DNA from: Brevibacillus choshinensis
GTDB lineage: Bacteria; Bacillota; Bacilli; Brevibacillales; Brevibacillaceae
Assembly (NCBI RefSeq): GCF_016811915.1
Contig: NZ_CP069127.1
Coordinates: 1,518,001-1,582,000, forward strand
DNA: 64,000 bases
Direction: 5' to 3'
Notes under the pieces: generated by a model
Database searches by the model: none
What the model was told of the DNA's origin: nothing
Seen by the model: only the letters and a program-made list of their open reading frames with translations
Position numbers and translations under genes: made by a program
Shown: positions 7,869 to 15,376 of the stretch, one piece after another
Numbering within the stretch: position 1 is the first letter of the stretch
Layout of the letters: each line of letters starts with the position of its first letter

Positions 7869-8489
7869 TCAGGAGTGATAAAGAGCACTTGTGTAGAGGA
7901 TCGTGATGTTTTGGACGATTTCCTGAACCGAATGCTTGCTGCTGTTGTTCACCAGATCCCACAGGTGGGTCTCATTGAGAGCAAACCAGTTGCGCGCCAC
8001 CAGTTCGTGATTCAAATCCTTCCGGGCAAGTCCCCTCTCTTGGGAATAGGCGACGTCATTCGAGATTTTTTCAATGAATCGCTCCCTGATTTCGCTCCAC
8101 TTCTGATGAGCCGTATCGGAGAATCGGATGGCTTCGGCAAAAACCTTCATGATCGCTTGCTGCTCGATGGCGTTTTCCAAAAACAGGCGTGCCTGATTCG
8201 TAATCATGGCGATCGCATCTTCCTTTGAGGCAGGCTCAAAGCGCATTTCCGCGATCTCGTAAAAGCGATTCATCACGTCTTCCATCAGCACGATCAGGAG
8301 TTCGTCTTTGCCGGTGAAATGGACATAGGCGGTCCCATACCCTGTCTTTGCCCGTTTGATGATTTGCGTAATGGTGGCTTTTTGAAATCCGTATTCGACG
8401 AATATATCATGGCCTGCTTCCAGTAATTTTTTCCGTGTATTAATAGAACGCAAATTCCTGCCATCTATATGATCCGTTGTTTTGCTCAC
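7869..8489 (-). CDS. TetR/AcrR-family transcriptional regulator
   Basis: A 206-residue regulator. The N-terminal HTH spans residues about 15-60 (TRKKLLEAGHDIFVEYGF; ATITQIIKRAKTGYGTAYVHF), with a helical ligand-binding domain after it. The GTG start at 8489 is preceded by AAAAGGGGAC. It is divergent from the aminotransferase gene and convergent with the permease. Three TGAC-N5-GTCA palindromes in the two control regions are its likely operators. The inducing ligand is unknown; a substrate or product of the aminotransferase is plausible. Confidence 0.88.
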   Translation of the reverse strand: MSKTTDHIDGRNLRSINTRKKLLEAGHDIFVEYGFQKATITQIIKRAKTGYGTAYVHFTGKDELLIVLMEDVMNRFYEIAEMRFEPASKEDAIAMITNQARLFLENAIEQQAIMKVFAEAIRFSDTAHQKWSEIRERFIEKISNDVAYSQERGLARKDLNHELVARNWFALNETHLWDLVNNSSKHSVQEIVQNITILYTSALYHS

Positions 8490-8524
8490 GTTTTGTCCCC
8501 TTTTCCGTACATTTTCTTCCTGCC

Positions 8525-8588
8525 ATTATACAAGAGTTTTTTAATTGACGTTATGTCATATTTATTTTATATTAATGACATCGAGTCA
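8525..8588. promoter_or_regulatory. Divergent tetR/aminotransferase control region with two operators
   Basis: For the plus strand, TTGACG (8545-8550) and TATATT (8568-8573) are separated by 17 bases. One palindrome, TGAC-GTTAT-GTCA (8546-8558), covers this -35, and another, TGAC-ATCGA-GTCA (8576-8588), covers the expected transcription start 30 bp away. For the minus strand a TATAAT lies at 8525-8530 in front of tetR. The layout matches the permease promoter. Confidence 0.75.
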
Positions 8589-8652
8589 TATTCGTTTGTG
8601 AATCAGGGAATTAACATTCAGATTATTATAAAAAAAGTGAGGAGACTGGTGT

Positions 8653-9843
8653 ATGAGCTATCGCTTTGCTGACCGCACAAAAATGTTTAAGACGTCTGCG
8701 ATTCGCGAGATTGCCGGCATGATTCAAAAAAAGGGAAGTGATGTGATTTCTTTTGCCGGAGGGAATCCGTTTGAGCATTACTTTCCCCATGAGGAAATCA
8801 AGCGTGCGTTTGAGAAAGTTTTCGAATCCGGCAAGGGAAGCTTGCAATACGGAATGACTCCCGGTTTCATGCCGCTGCGGGAGTTGATCAGTGAACGCGT
8901 GAAGTCCAAGGGGATTTCTGCAAAACCCGAAGAAATTTTGCTGACCACGGGCTCCCAGCAAGCCATCGATTTGTTTAGCCGCATCATGCTTTCCCCGAAT
9001 GACGTGGTCCTTACCGAAAACCCGACCTTTCTGGCTGCCGTGCAAGCCTTTGAATCGTATGAAGCAAAGGTCGTCGGAGTGAGCGGCGATAAAGATGGGA
9101 TGGATCCGGAAGATCTGGAGAAAAAGCTGAAACAGCATCAGCCGAAGTTTATCTATGTGGTCCCTACGTTTTCCAATCCGGAGGGGAAAGTGTGGAGCGA
9201 GGAGCGACGCCGTGCCTTGCTCGAGCTGGCCTACAAGTACAATACGCTCGTATTGGAAGATGACCCGTACGGTGATATTCAGTTCCATGAGGAAGAAACC
9301 TACACGCCGATCGCAGCGATGGATGAGCAGAAGTCGCAAGTCGTCTATACCGGCTCCTTTTCCAAGACAGTCGTTCCTTCCTTGCGAATCGGTTGGGTGA
9401 CAGGTCCTGCCCCCGTGCTCGCCTACATGTCTCAAATCAAAGAAGCAGCCGATCTGATGTCCAGTCCGCTCAACCAGCAAGCCCTCTATTATTTGATGAC
9501 AGAGATGGACCTGGATGCACACATACGGATGCTCACCAAACAATACTATCAGCATATGAGCGTGATGCAGGATTATTTGAAAACGCTGGATGGAGATCTG
9601 GTTTCCTGGAACGAGCCAAAAGGAGGGATGTTCCTGTGGGCAAACGTGCACGAGAGCATCAACACGACCGAGCTGCTCGCAAAAATACTTGACCATGGAG
9701 TCGCCTACATTCCGGGAGCACCGTTCTACGTCGAGAATCCGCAGCAGAACACGCTTCGTCTGAACTTTACGCACTCCAGTCCGGAAAAAATCAAGATCGG
9801 GATGGAACGCTTGACGGCCGCATTCCTGCAATCTCTGAAATAA
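8653..9843 (+). CDS. PLP-dependent aminotransferase, class I/II (2-aminoadipate/aromatic type)
   Basis: A 396-residue fold-type I aminotransferase. Landmarks are the N-terminal FAGGNP, LQYGMTPG, the cofactor-contacting LLTTGSQQAIDL, NPTF, VVPTFSNPEG, ledDPYGDI and GSFSKTVVPSLRIGW, where the serine-lysine pair holds the PLP Schiff base lysine. These motifs match the LysN/2-aminoadipate and KatB-like group related to MocR regulators, but no HTH domain is attached. It forms an operon with the MBL hydrolase 28 bases downstream and is controlled by a TetR-type operator. The amino acid used is not clear; it may be the one carried by the co-regulated permease. Confidence 0.88.
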   Translation: MSYRFADRTKMFKTSAIREIAGMIQKKGSDVISFAGGNPFEHYFPHEEIKRAFEKVFESGKGSLQYGMTPGFMPLRELISERVKSKGISAKPEEILLTTGSQQAIDLFSRIMLSPNDVVLTENPTFLAAVQAFESYEAKVVGVSGDKDGMDPEDLEKKLKQHQPKFIYVVPTFSNPEGKVWSEERRRALLELAYKYNTLVLEDDPYGDIQFHEEETYTPIAAMDEQKSQVVYTGSFSKTVVPSLRIGWVTGPAPVLAYMSQIKEAADLMSSPLNQQALYYLMTEMDLDAHIRMLTKQYYQHMSVMQDYLKTLDGDLVSWNEPKGGMFLWANVHESINTTELLAKILDHGVAYIPGAPFYVENPQQNTLRLNFTHSSPEKIKIGMERLTAAFLQSLK

Positions 9844-9871
9844 CGCGTCGCATTGACTGGGGGAAGAGAAT

Positions 9872-10813
9872 ATGGAGCAGTATGGTCTTCATCAGGTATC
9901 AATACCGCTGCCCTTTTGGAATGATTCAGTCCATTGTTATCTGGGCCGAAGAGACGGGAAATGGGTCATCGTGGATACAGGGTTGAACACGCAGGATACG
10001 CAAAGAGCGTGGGAGGCTGCTTTTGCCAGGCACGGGATTGACCCGCAGCAAGATGTGGAGCGCATTTTGTTGACTCATCACCATGCGGACCATTTTGGTT
10101 TTGCCGGTGTGATGCAGGAGTGGACGGGTGCACCGATTCTACTGAGCGATCAGGAGCGGGAGCTGGCCCATTATGCATGGACTTCTGAGAATTTTCTTCA
10201 TTTTTATCGCTCCACCGGTTTGCCGGATGAGCTGGTCCTGCAACTGAAAGAAACACCCACGGCGTTTGTCCAACCCGTGTCTCCTTTCCCCGCCCATTTG
10301 CAGAAAATCGAAAACGGGGATCGCTATCAGATCGGGGAGCTGGAGTTTGAGGCGATTCACATGCCGGGACATACGCGAGGGCATATCTGCTTTTATGAGA
10401 AGCAGCACAAATGGCTCATCTCAGGCGATCATTTCACCAGAGAAACCATCCCGTACATTTCATACCATGGATACGGGGATCCCAATCCGCTGAAAACCTA
10501 CTTGGATACACTGAAGGCCATGAAAGCCATGGAGATTGCAGCAGTGCTTCCGGGACATGGACCGATCTTTTATGATGCCCAAGAGCGAATCAGAGAACTG
10601 ACGGACCATTTTGAGGGACGACTTGCTCTTGTCCAGTCGTATGCGGTGCACGGGAGAAGCGCATATGAAATCTCACAGAAGCTGTTTCCATCCGGGCGAA
10701 GTGTGTTTCAACAGTGGATTGACTTGGGGGAGACCAATGCCTACTTGCAATACCTCGTGGCAGCCGGCGATCTTCAGGCAGGAGAAGAAGGACAAGTGCG
10801 CAGCTACAGATAA
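9872..10813 (+). CDS. MBL-fold metallo-hydrolase
   Basis: A 313-residue metallo-beta-lactamase-fold hydrolase. The zinc motif LTHHHADHFG is near residue 68, with further ligands in MPGHTRGHICFY, SGDHF and LPGHGP. A C-terminal helical region (residues about 240-313, YEISQKLFPSG) is typical of the group with a winged-helix-like tail. It follows the aminotransferase within 28 bases and ends at its own terminator, so it probably serves the same pathway, for instance by hydrolysing a thioester or lactone product. The substrate is unknown. Confidence 0.86.
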   Translation: MEQYGLHQVSIPLPFWNDSVHCYLGRRDGKWVIVDTGLNTQDTQRAWEAAFARHGIDPQQDVERILLTHHHADHFGFAGVMQEWTGAPILLSDQERELAHYAWTSENFLHFYRSTGLPDELVLQLKETPTAFVQPVSPFPAHLQKIENGDRYQIGELEFEAIHMPGHTRGHICFYEKQHKWLISGDHFTRETIPYISYHGYGDPNPLKTYLDTLKAMKAMEIAAVLPGHGPIFYDAQERIRELTDHFEGRLALVQSYAVHGRSAYEISQKLFPSGRSVFQQWIDLGETNAYLQYLVAAGDLQAGEEGQVRSYR

Positions 10814-10836
10814 GCAAATGCGACGAACAACCACAG

Positions 10837-10873
10837 GATGGCGACCGGAATGAATCCCGGCGTCATCTTTTTT
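10837..10873 (+). terminator. Terminator after the aminotransferase-MBL operon
   Basis: GATGGCGACCGG and CCGGCGTCATC form a stem with one bulge and one G-T pair, followed by TTTTTT. Confidence 0.8.
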
Positions 10874-10935
10874 ATGAAACGAATGCTCCCTCCATTCGTA
10901 TGCATAGTGAGACATAAGAAAAGGGGAGGCGGAAC

Positions 10936-11766
10936 ATGGCAGACGGTAACGTAGTGAAAATGAGTCCCTTTAAAGTCGGTGGAGGGCTGATTGCAGCCAT
11001 CCTGGTCGTTCTTGTCGCGGTAGTACTCGGAACTCAATCCTTCACGATCATTTCGGCAGGCCATAGCGGAGTAGTCCTGCAGCTGGGAGCTGTGCAGCCC
11101 AAGGTCCTGCAGGAAGGGCTTCATTTCAAGATTCCGTTTATACAAACGGTGATTCCGATGGAGGTGCGGGTGCAGAAATCAGAGATGAGTCAGACCTCTG
11201 CATCGCGTGATTTGCAGACAGTCTCGACGACCATTGCAGTCAACCACCATCTGGATGCGGAGCATGTAAACAAGTTGTACCAGCAGGTAGGTCTCGAATA
11301 CGCCAGCCGCATCGTAGATCCTGCCATCGCAGAGGCTCTCAAGGCGGTGACGGCCCAATATACGGCAGAAGAGCTCATTTCCAAACGCTCGGAGGTAAGC
11401 ACGAAAGTAAAAGAAGCGCTGAGGGTGAAGCTTTCGACATACAACATCATTCTCGACGAGATCAACATCCGTGAGTTTACCTTTAGCGACGAATTCAATC
11501 GTGCGATCGAGTCCAAGCAAGTAGCGGAACAGCAAGCGCTCAAGTCCAAGCTGGATTTGGAGCGGATCAAGATCGAGAAAGAGCAGGAAATCACGAAAGC
11601 CCAGGCGCAGGCGGAAGCATTGCGACTGCAAAAGCAGGAAGTCACTCCCGAACTGATCCAGCTCAGACAAATTGAGGCGCAGCTGGAAGCGATCCGCAAG
11701 TGGGATGGCAAACTGCCGAATGTCACCGGGGGAGCCACCCCGTTTATCCAGGTAGAGAACAAGTAA
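10936..11766 (+). CDS. Prohibitin-like SPFH-domain membrane protein
   Basis: A 276-residue protein with one N-terminal membrane segment (residues about 15-36) and an SPFH/band 7 domain (SAGHSGVVLQLGAVQ, EGLHFKIPFIQTVIPMEVRVQ), followed by a charged coiled coil (residues about 200-250). The GLHFKIPF motif and the ELISKRSEVSTKVKEALR stretch place it with prohibitins and HflC-like proteins, which organise membrane proteases and microdomains. No NfeD partner or HflK is adjacent, and terminators flank it on both sides, so it is monocistronic. Confidence 0.88.
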   Translation: MADGNVVKMSPFKVGGGLIAAILVVLVAVVLGTQSFTIISAGHSGVVLQLGAVQPKVLQEGLHFKIPFIQTVIPMEVRVQKSEMSQTSASRDLQTVSTTIAVNHHLDAEHVNKLYQQVGLEYASRIVDPAIAEALKAVTAQYTAEELISKRSEVSTKVKEALRVKLSTYNIILDEINIREFTFSDEFNRAIESKQVAEQQALKSKLDLERIKIEKEQEITKAQAQAEALRLQKQEVTPELIQLRQIEAQLEAIRKWDGKLPNVTGGATPFIQVENK

Positions 11767-11780
11767 AAAGACAGAAGCGA

Positions 11781-11822
11781 AGACCACCTGCAGACGAGCA
11801 ACGTCAGGGTGGTCTTTTTTTG
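11781..11822 (+). terminator. Terminator after the prohibitin-like gene
   Basis: AGACCACCTG and CAGGGTGGTCT form a stem with a one-base bulge and are followed by a run of seven T. Confidence 0.85.
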
Positions 11823-11901
11823 ATTTCCGCCAAAAGCATGGAGATGGGTGAAGTCCGGTTGCTTTTTCAGGTTTGTGGATAGAATTGGTACAAGGAGTAA
11901 A

Positions 11902-12630
11902 ATGTCATTGCGGTGGTGGAACATGGAGCATATTGTGGAATTGGTTGGCCGGGCCCTCCTGGCTTTTTTGATCATGATGGTGATTGCGAGATTGCTGGGG
12001 AAGCAGACCATCGCGCAGATGACCTATCACGATTTTGTCGCTGCGATCACATTGGGGGCATTGACTGCCAATCTTGCCTTCAACGTCCAAATGAAGATCG
12101 GGCATATGATCACAGTTTTGCTGACGTTTACCGTCATCGCCTATTTGCTGATGATCCTGGCTCTGAAAAATCGTTCCTTGCGAAAATGGATTTCGGGACA
12201 GCCGACCATGATTATCCAGAATGGGAAAATACTCGAAGGAAATATGAGGAAACTAAAGCTCTCCCTCGATACGCTCAATCAGGAATTGCGGGAGAGAAAC
12301 ATCTATAACATCGAAGAGGTCCAATTTGCCGTATTGGAGCTTAACGGGGAGATCTCTATCCTGCGCAAGCCGGAATACCTGCCAGTCACGCGAAAGGACT
12401 TGAAATTGAAAGCGGGAAGGCAATGGTTTCCCATCGAGCTGATCATGGACGGCAAGATCATTCAGGACAACCTGAGACAGAACAACCTGACGATCGAATG
12501 GCTGATGAGTCAGGTGCAGAAGAAGGGATTGACGATCGCACAAGTCAATTATGCCGTGAAAAGTTCCAATGGACAGGTGTATTTCGACCGGTACGACGAT
12601 CAAATGCCAAATCCGATTGACAAAGAGTGA
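11902..12630 (+). CDS. DUF421/YetF-family membrane protein
   Basis: A 242-residue protein with three N-terminal membrane helices (VGRALLAFLIMMVIARLLG, the DFVAAITLGALTANLAF region, and ITVLLTFTVIAYLLMIL) and a C-terminal soluble domain. The signatures MTYHDFVAAITLG and IQNGKILEGNMRKLKLSLD are diagnostic of YetF/YdfR-type DUF421 proteins, which are found in Bacilli including spore membranes. AAGGAGT lies 4 bases before the ATG at 11902; the frame is open further upstream without a ribosome binding site. The C-terminal domain is repeated once internally, as shown by IQNGKI and IMDGKI. Confidence 0.87.
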   Translation: MSLRWWNMEHIVELVGRALLAFLIMMVIARLLGKQTIAQMTYHDFVAAITLGALTANLAFNVQMKIGHMITVLLTFTVIAYLLMILALKNRSLRKWISGQPTMIIQNGKILEGNMRKLKLSLDTLNQELRERNIYNIEEVQFAVLELNGEISILRKPEYLPVTRKDLKLKAGRQWFPIELIMDGKIIQDNLRQNNLTIEWLMSQVQKKGLTIAQVNYAVKSSNGQVYFDRYDDQMPNPIDKE

Positions 12631-12662
12631 GGGCAAGGAGTGAGAGCTTCCTGTCCTTTTTT
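12631..12662 (+). terminator. Terminator after the yetF-like gene
   Basis: GGGCAAGGAG and CTTCCTGTCC form an imperfect stem with G-T pairs around TGAGAG, followed by TTTTTT. Confidence 0.65.
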
Positions 12663-12667
12663 GTACA

Positions 12668-12692
12668 GATAAGAATTTATAAGATTCTTATC
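12668..12692. repeat. Perfect 9-bp inverted repeat of unknown role
   Basis: GATAAGAAT (12668-12676) and ATTCTTATC (12684-12692) are perfect inverted arms with a 7-nt centre. It lacks a T run. It looks like a protein-binding palindrome, possibly of a metalloregulator type, but it is 77 bp upstream of the nearest Pho-type repeat and its target is unclear. Confidence 0.45.
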
Positions 12693-12708
12693 CAGTATAA
12701 GTGCAACT

Positions 12709-12748
12709 AAGGCTCCGCCAAAAGCTTGGCGTAGCCAAGTTTTCTAAT
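12709..12748 (+). repeat. Intergenic hairpin repeat, family 1, copy 1
   Basis: The copy consists of AAGGCTCCGCCA, a short centre, then CTTGGCGTAGCCAAG followed by TTTTCTAAT. The two halves fold on each other (GGCTCCGCC with GGCGTAGCC). Three further copies lie at 44141, 49862 and 49901. Confidence 0.75.
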
Positions 12749-12768
12749 TTGCTGGGGCAAACGAGTCC

Positions 12769-12833
12769 TTTACACGATTTTAACAGGGGATTCAAGCCAT
12801 GTTAACCTGAGCAGCTTGGTGCCAAGTTAGATT
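12769..12833 (+). promoter_or_regulatory. Pho-box promoter of the PHP/hexapeptide transferase unit
   Basis: Four direct repeats with an exact 11-bp period are TTTACA (12769), TTAACA (12780), TTCAAG (12791) and TTAACC (12802). This is the arrangement described for PhoP binding in Bacillus. A 12-bp palindrome, CTTGGTGCCAAG (12815-12826), follows, then a TAGATT -10 (12828-12833) about 20 bases after the last repeat. The same set of elements occurs in front of phnG. Confidence 0.75.
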
Positions 12834-12900
12834 AAAAAGGAGACTACCCAGAGGGGCGCTTGGCGAAGGGAAAAAAGAAAGAGCAGGGGAGGGAAATGGG

Positions 12901-13776
12901 ATGAAAGTCGATCTCCATTGTCATACGAATCTGTCAGACTGTTCCCATTCATTTGAGGAAATCGTGGAGCTCGCGGTAAAAGAGGGGGTCACCCACCTGG
13001 CTATCACCAACCACGATACGACACTGGGACTCGTGCAGATGGTCGAGCAAGGAAAAGCGAAAGGCGTCGAAATCATTCCCGGGATTGAAATTTCCGCCTA
13101 TGATTTTGCGAGAAATCGGAGAGTCCATGTGCTCGGTTACTATGTGCAGCCCGGCCATCCTGCCATTGACCGCATTTGTTCCCCACTGATCGAAAGGCGG
13201 CATCAAGCCTCTGCGGTCATGGTGCAAACATTGATCGAAGCAGGCTACGAGCTTACCTGGGAGCAGGTCATGTCGTATGCCAAGGGCGGGACGGGTGTAT
13301 ACAAGCAACATATCATGCACGCGCTGATCGAAAAGGGCTATACGACCAGCATTTACGGGGATTTGTACAAAAAGCTGTTTTCCCGCGGACAAAACGGAGA
13401 AAAGCCAGGCATCGCGTACATTCCACTGGAGTATGTGACAGCGAAGGATGCCATCGCAGCCATCCGTCAGGCCAATGGAATTCCTGTACTCGCTCATCCG
13501 GGTCAATACGGCAGCTTTGAAGCGGTCCCGGAATTGGTCGAGTTCGGACTGGAAGGCATCGAAGTCTGGCATCCTTTGCACGACACGGATGCTGAGGATC
13601 GTGCCAAGCAGCTGGCGGTGCAGTACGACCTCATCATGACAGGCGGCACAGACTTCCACGGGTTTTACGGGGAAAAAGAAGTCGTGCTGGGGGAAAAGTG
13701 TCCGGGTCTTTCCGCAGTCCATGCATTGCAGGCGCGCCAGAGCATCATCGCGGAACAACCATTTACTCAACGATAA
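12901..13776 (+). CDS. PHP-domain phosphoesterase, probable C-P lyase pathway cyclic phosphodiesterase
   Basis: A 291-residue PHP-family metal-dependent phosphoesterase. The four PHP motifs are visible: MKVDLHCHTNLSDCS at the N-terminus, ITNHDTT, GIEISAYD, and the late HPG and GGTDFHG motifs that supply metal ligands. PHP proteins of this type in phosphonate clusters are known to hydrolyse the 1,2-cyclic phosphate of ribose 5-phosphate, the product of the PhnJ step, giving ribose 5-phosphate and phosphate. The locus has no phnP or phnN, so this gene is the likely replacement. GGAGGG lies 7 bases before the ATG. It is cotranscribed with the hexapeptide transferase. Confidence 0.82.
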   Translation: MKVDLHCHTNLSDCSHSFEEIVELAVKEGVTHLAITNHDTTLGLVQMVEQGKAKGVEIIPGIEISAYDFARNRRVHVLGYYVQPGHPAIDRICSPLIERRHQASAVMVQTLIEAGYELTWEQVMSYAKGGTGVYKQHIMHALIEKGYTTSIYGDLYKKLFSRGQNGEKPGIAYIPLEYVTAKDAIAAIRQANGIPVLAHPGQYGSFEAVPELVEFGLEGIEVWHPLHDTDAEDRAKQLAVQYDLIMTGGTDFHGFYGEKEVVLGEKCPGLSAVHALQARQSIIAEQPFTQR

Positions 13777-13791
13777 GAGGTGTCCATCGAC

Positions 13792-14436
13792 ATGAAGACG
13801 ATTCACCAGGTACCGCAGCAGCATGCAAAATCCTCTGGGGAGCCACTCGTTCACGAAACAGCGCTGATCGTAGACAGCAGGGCCGGATCATGGACATCCA
13901 TCGGTCCATCCAACAAGATCATCGAATCGGTCATAGGCGATTACACGTACACGATGGATGACGTCACGATCAACTATGCCGAGATCGGGAAATACTGCTC
14001 CATCGCCTCTCACGTCTGCATCAATCCCGTTCAGCACCCCATGGATCGCGTGACACAGCATCACATGACGTACCGCCGCATGGATTACGGCTTTGCGGAT
14101 TCAGATGACGAGAGCATTTTTGCTTGGCGAAGGACGAACCGGGTGATGATCGGCCACGATGTCTGGATCGGTCATGGTGCGATCGTAATGAAAGGCGTCA
14201 CCATCGGTACAGGGGCGGTCGTTGCTTCCGGTGCCGTCGTGACCAAGGATGTGGAGCCGTATTCGATCGTAACAGGAGTGCCTGCAAAGCCGATCAAAAT
14301 GCGCTTCCCTGAGGAAATCCGAGAAAAATTGCTGCAGACCGCTTGGTGGGAGTGGCCGCGCGAGATCATCGAGGAACGATTTTATGAACTGAATGACGTG
14401 CACAGCTTTATAGAAAAATACGGACACTTTGGATAA
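13792..14436 (+). CDS. Phosphonate-cluster hexapeptide-repeat acyltransferase
   Basis: A 214-residue left-handed beta-helix acyltransferase. Hexapeptide repeats run through SVIGDYTYTMDDVTINYAEI in a spaced pattern and through VWIGHGAIVMKGVTIGTGAV, then GVPAKPIKMRF. The catalytic histidine is probably in the NPVQHPMDRV region. Its family is repeatedly found in C-P lyase loci (the TIGR03308 group) and is thought to acetylate aminoalkylphosphonates or intermediates, a role analogous to PhnO. AGAGGTG lies 9 bases before the ATG at 13792. It is 15 bases downstream of the PHP gene and is followed by a strong hairpin. Confidence 0.85.
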   Translation: MKTIHQVPQQHAKSSGEPLVHETALIVDSRAGSWTSIGPSNKIIESVIGDYTYTMDDVTINYAEIGKYCSIASHVCINPVQHPMDRVTQHHMTYRRMDYGFADSDDESIFAWRRTNRVMIGHDVWIGHGAIVMKGVTIGTGAVVASGAVVTKDVEPYSIVTGVPAKPIKMRFPEEIREKLLQTAWWEWPREIIEERFYELNDVHSFIEKYGHFG

Positions 14437-14460
14437 TTACGTATCACCCGTAATGTTTAC

Positions 14461-14510
14461 AAAGGAAAACGGCATACCTCGCAGGGCGGTTGGGTATGCC
14501 GTTTTCCTTT
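14461..14510. terminator. Strong bidirectional hairpin between the two phosphonate units
   Basis: Perfect 18-bp arms (14461-14478 and 14493-14510) contain AAAACGGCATACC and its complement around a 14-nt loop. A-rich and T-rich outer parts give the form of a two-way terminator. It separates the PHP unit from phnF. Confidence 0.8.
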
Positions 14511-14539
14511 GACAACGAGAGACAAAGGGGCGTTTGGAA

Positions 14540-15241
14540 TTGATAGAGGAAATGGAAATGATCGATCATTTGATCGCGGATATTCATGCGGGGAAATACA
14601 AGGCCAATGACAAGCTGCCCTCGGAAAACGAGCTGGCAGATCTGTATAAAGTGCCCCGGATGACGGCCCGCAAAGCATACAACCGGCTGCAGGAGCTCGG
14701 CTACGTGTTTTCCCGGCAGGGGATGGGGAGCTACGTGAAGGGCAGGCTTCAGCAGATTCCGTTGGTACTCACCGGCAATTCTAGCTTTAGCAAAAAGATG
14801 ATCGAGCTCGGGTACAATTACGAATCTCGCAATATCTATTGTGAGGAAGTAGAAGACCGCGCCATGTTCACACAAAAGCTCGATATAGATGAGGACGATC
14901 GCGTGTTCAAAATCGGCCGATTGCGACTGGTGGACCAACAGCCGATCGCGCTGCATACGTCCTTTGTAGCGGAATCGGTGTTTCCTGACATTCGGACAGA
15001 AGGAGGGCGCATTACCTCGATGTACGACTTCTATCAGGCAAAGGGCTACAAGGAGCTGAAATACGAGAAAACGGTTCTAAGTGTCATGGTGCCGACGAAA
15101 TACGAACGAGAACTTTTGGAATGCACGGGATTGATTCCTTTGCTGGTATTGGAGTCAGGCTGCCGGGATCTGGCATCGGGCGAGCTTCTCGAATGCACCC
15201 GGACGCTCTATCGAAGCGATTGCTTCACGTACGTCCTGTAG
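14540..15241 (+). CDS. phnF: GntR/UTRA-family regulator PhnF
   Basis: A 233-residue regulator with an N-terminal GntR winged helix (HAGKYKANDKLPSENELAD; MTARKAYNRLQELGYV) and a C-terminal UTRA ligand domain (FKIGRLRLVDQQPIALHTSFV). Proteins of this type next to C-P lyase genes are PhnF. The start is uncertain: TTG at 14540 has AAAGGGG 9 bases upstream, but TTG at 14534 and ATG at 14552 are possible. It lies between the strong hairpin and the phnG promoter. The CTTGG-type palindromes in the two phn promoters are candidate PhnF operators. Confidence 0.85.
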   Translation: MIEEMEMIDHLIADIHAGKYKANDKLPSENELADLYKVPRMTARKAYNRLQELGYVFSRQGMGSYVKGRLQQIPLVLTGNSSFSKKMIELGYNYESRNIYCEEVEDRAMFTQKLDIDEDDRVFKIGRLRLVDQQPIALHTSFVAESVFPDIRTEGGRITSMYDFYQAKGYKELKYEKTVLSVMVPTKYERELLECTGLIPLLVLESGCRDLASGELLECTRTLYRSDCFTYVL

Positions 15242-15273
15242 CCTCACGAAAAAGATACATTCGTGCCGCTTGC

Positions 15274-15337
15274 TTAACAAAAGGCAAACATCCTTAACGC
15301 AGTCTTTACCTCCGCGAACTTGGCAACAAGATAGATT
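15274..15337 (+). promoter_or_regulatory. Pho-box promoter of the phnG operon
   Basis: Hexamers TTAACA (15274), CAAACA (15285), TTAACG (15294) and TTTACC (15305) form two 11-bp-spaced pairs. They are followed by CTTGGCAACAAG (15319-15330) and a TAGATT -10 (15332-15337), 21 bases after the last repeat. The order, spacing and -10 match the promoter of the PHP unit at 12769-12833. Confidence 0.68.
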
Positions 15338-15376
15338 GAAAGAGCAAGGAGAACACGAGCTTAGGGAGGCAAGCGG

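Noticed and set aside
8626..9831. Open frame of 401 codons on the minus strand
   Set aside because: It mirrors the aminotransferase gene, which has clear family motifs and a good ribosome binding site.
10804..10902. A 33-codon minus-strand frame with a membrane-like end
   Set aside because: It is the complement of the terminator after the MBL gene and lacks a properly spaced ribosome binding site.
12815..12833. Possible degenerate copy of hairpin repeat family 1
   Set aside because: CTTGGTGCCAAG followed by TAGATT matches the phnG promoter element at 15319-15337 better than the repeat, so it is treated as a promoter element.
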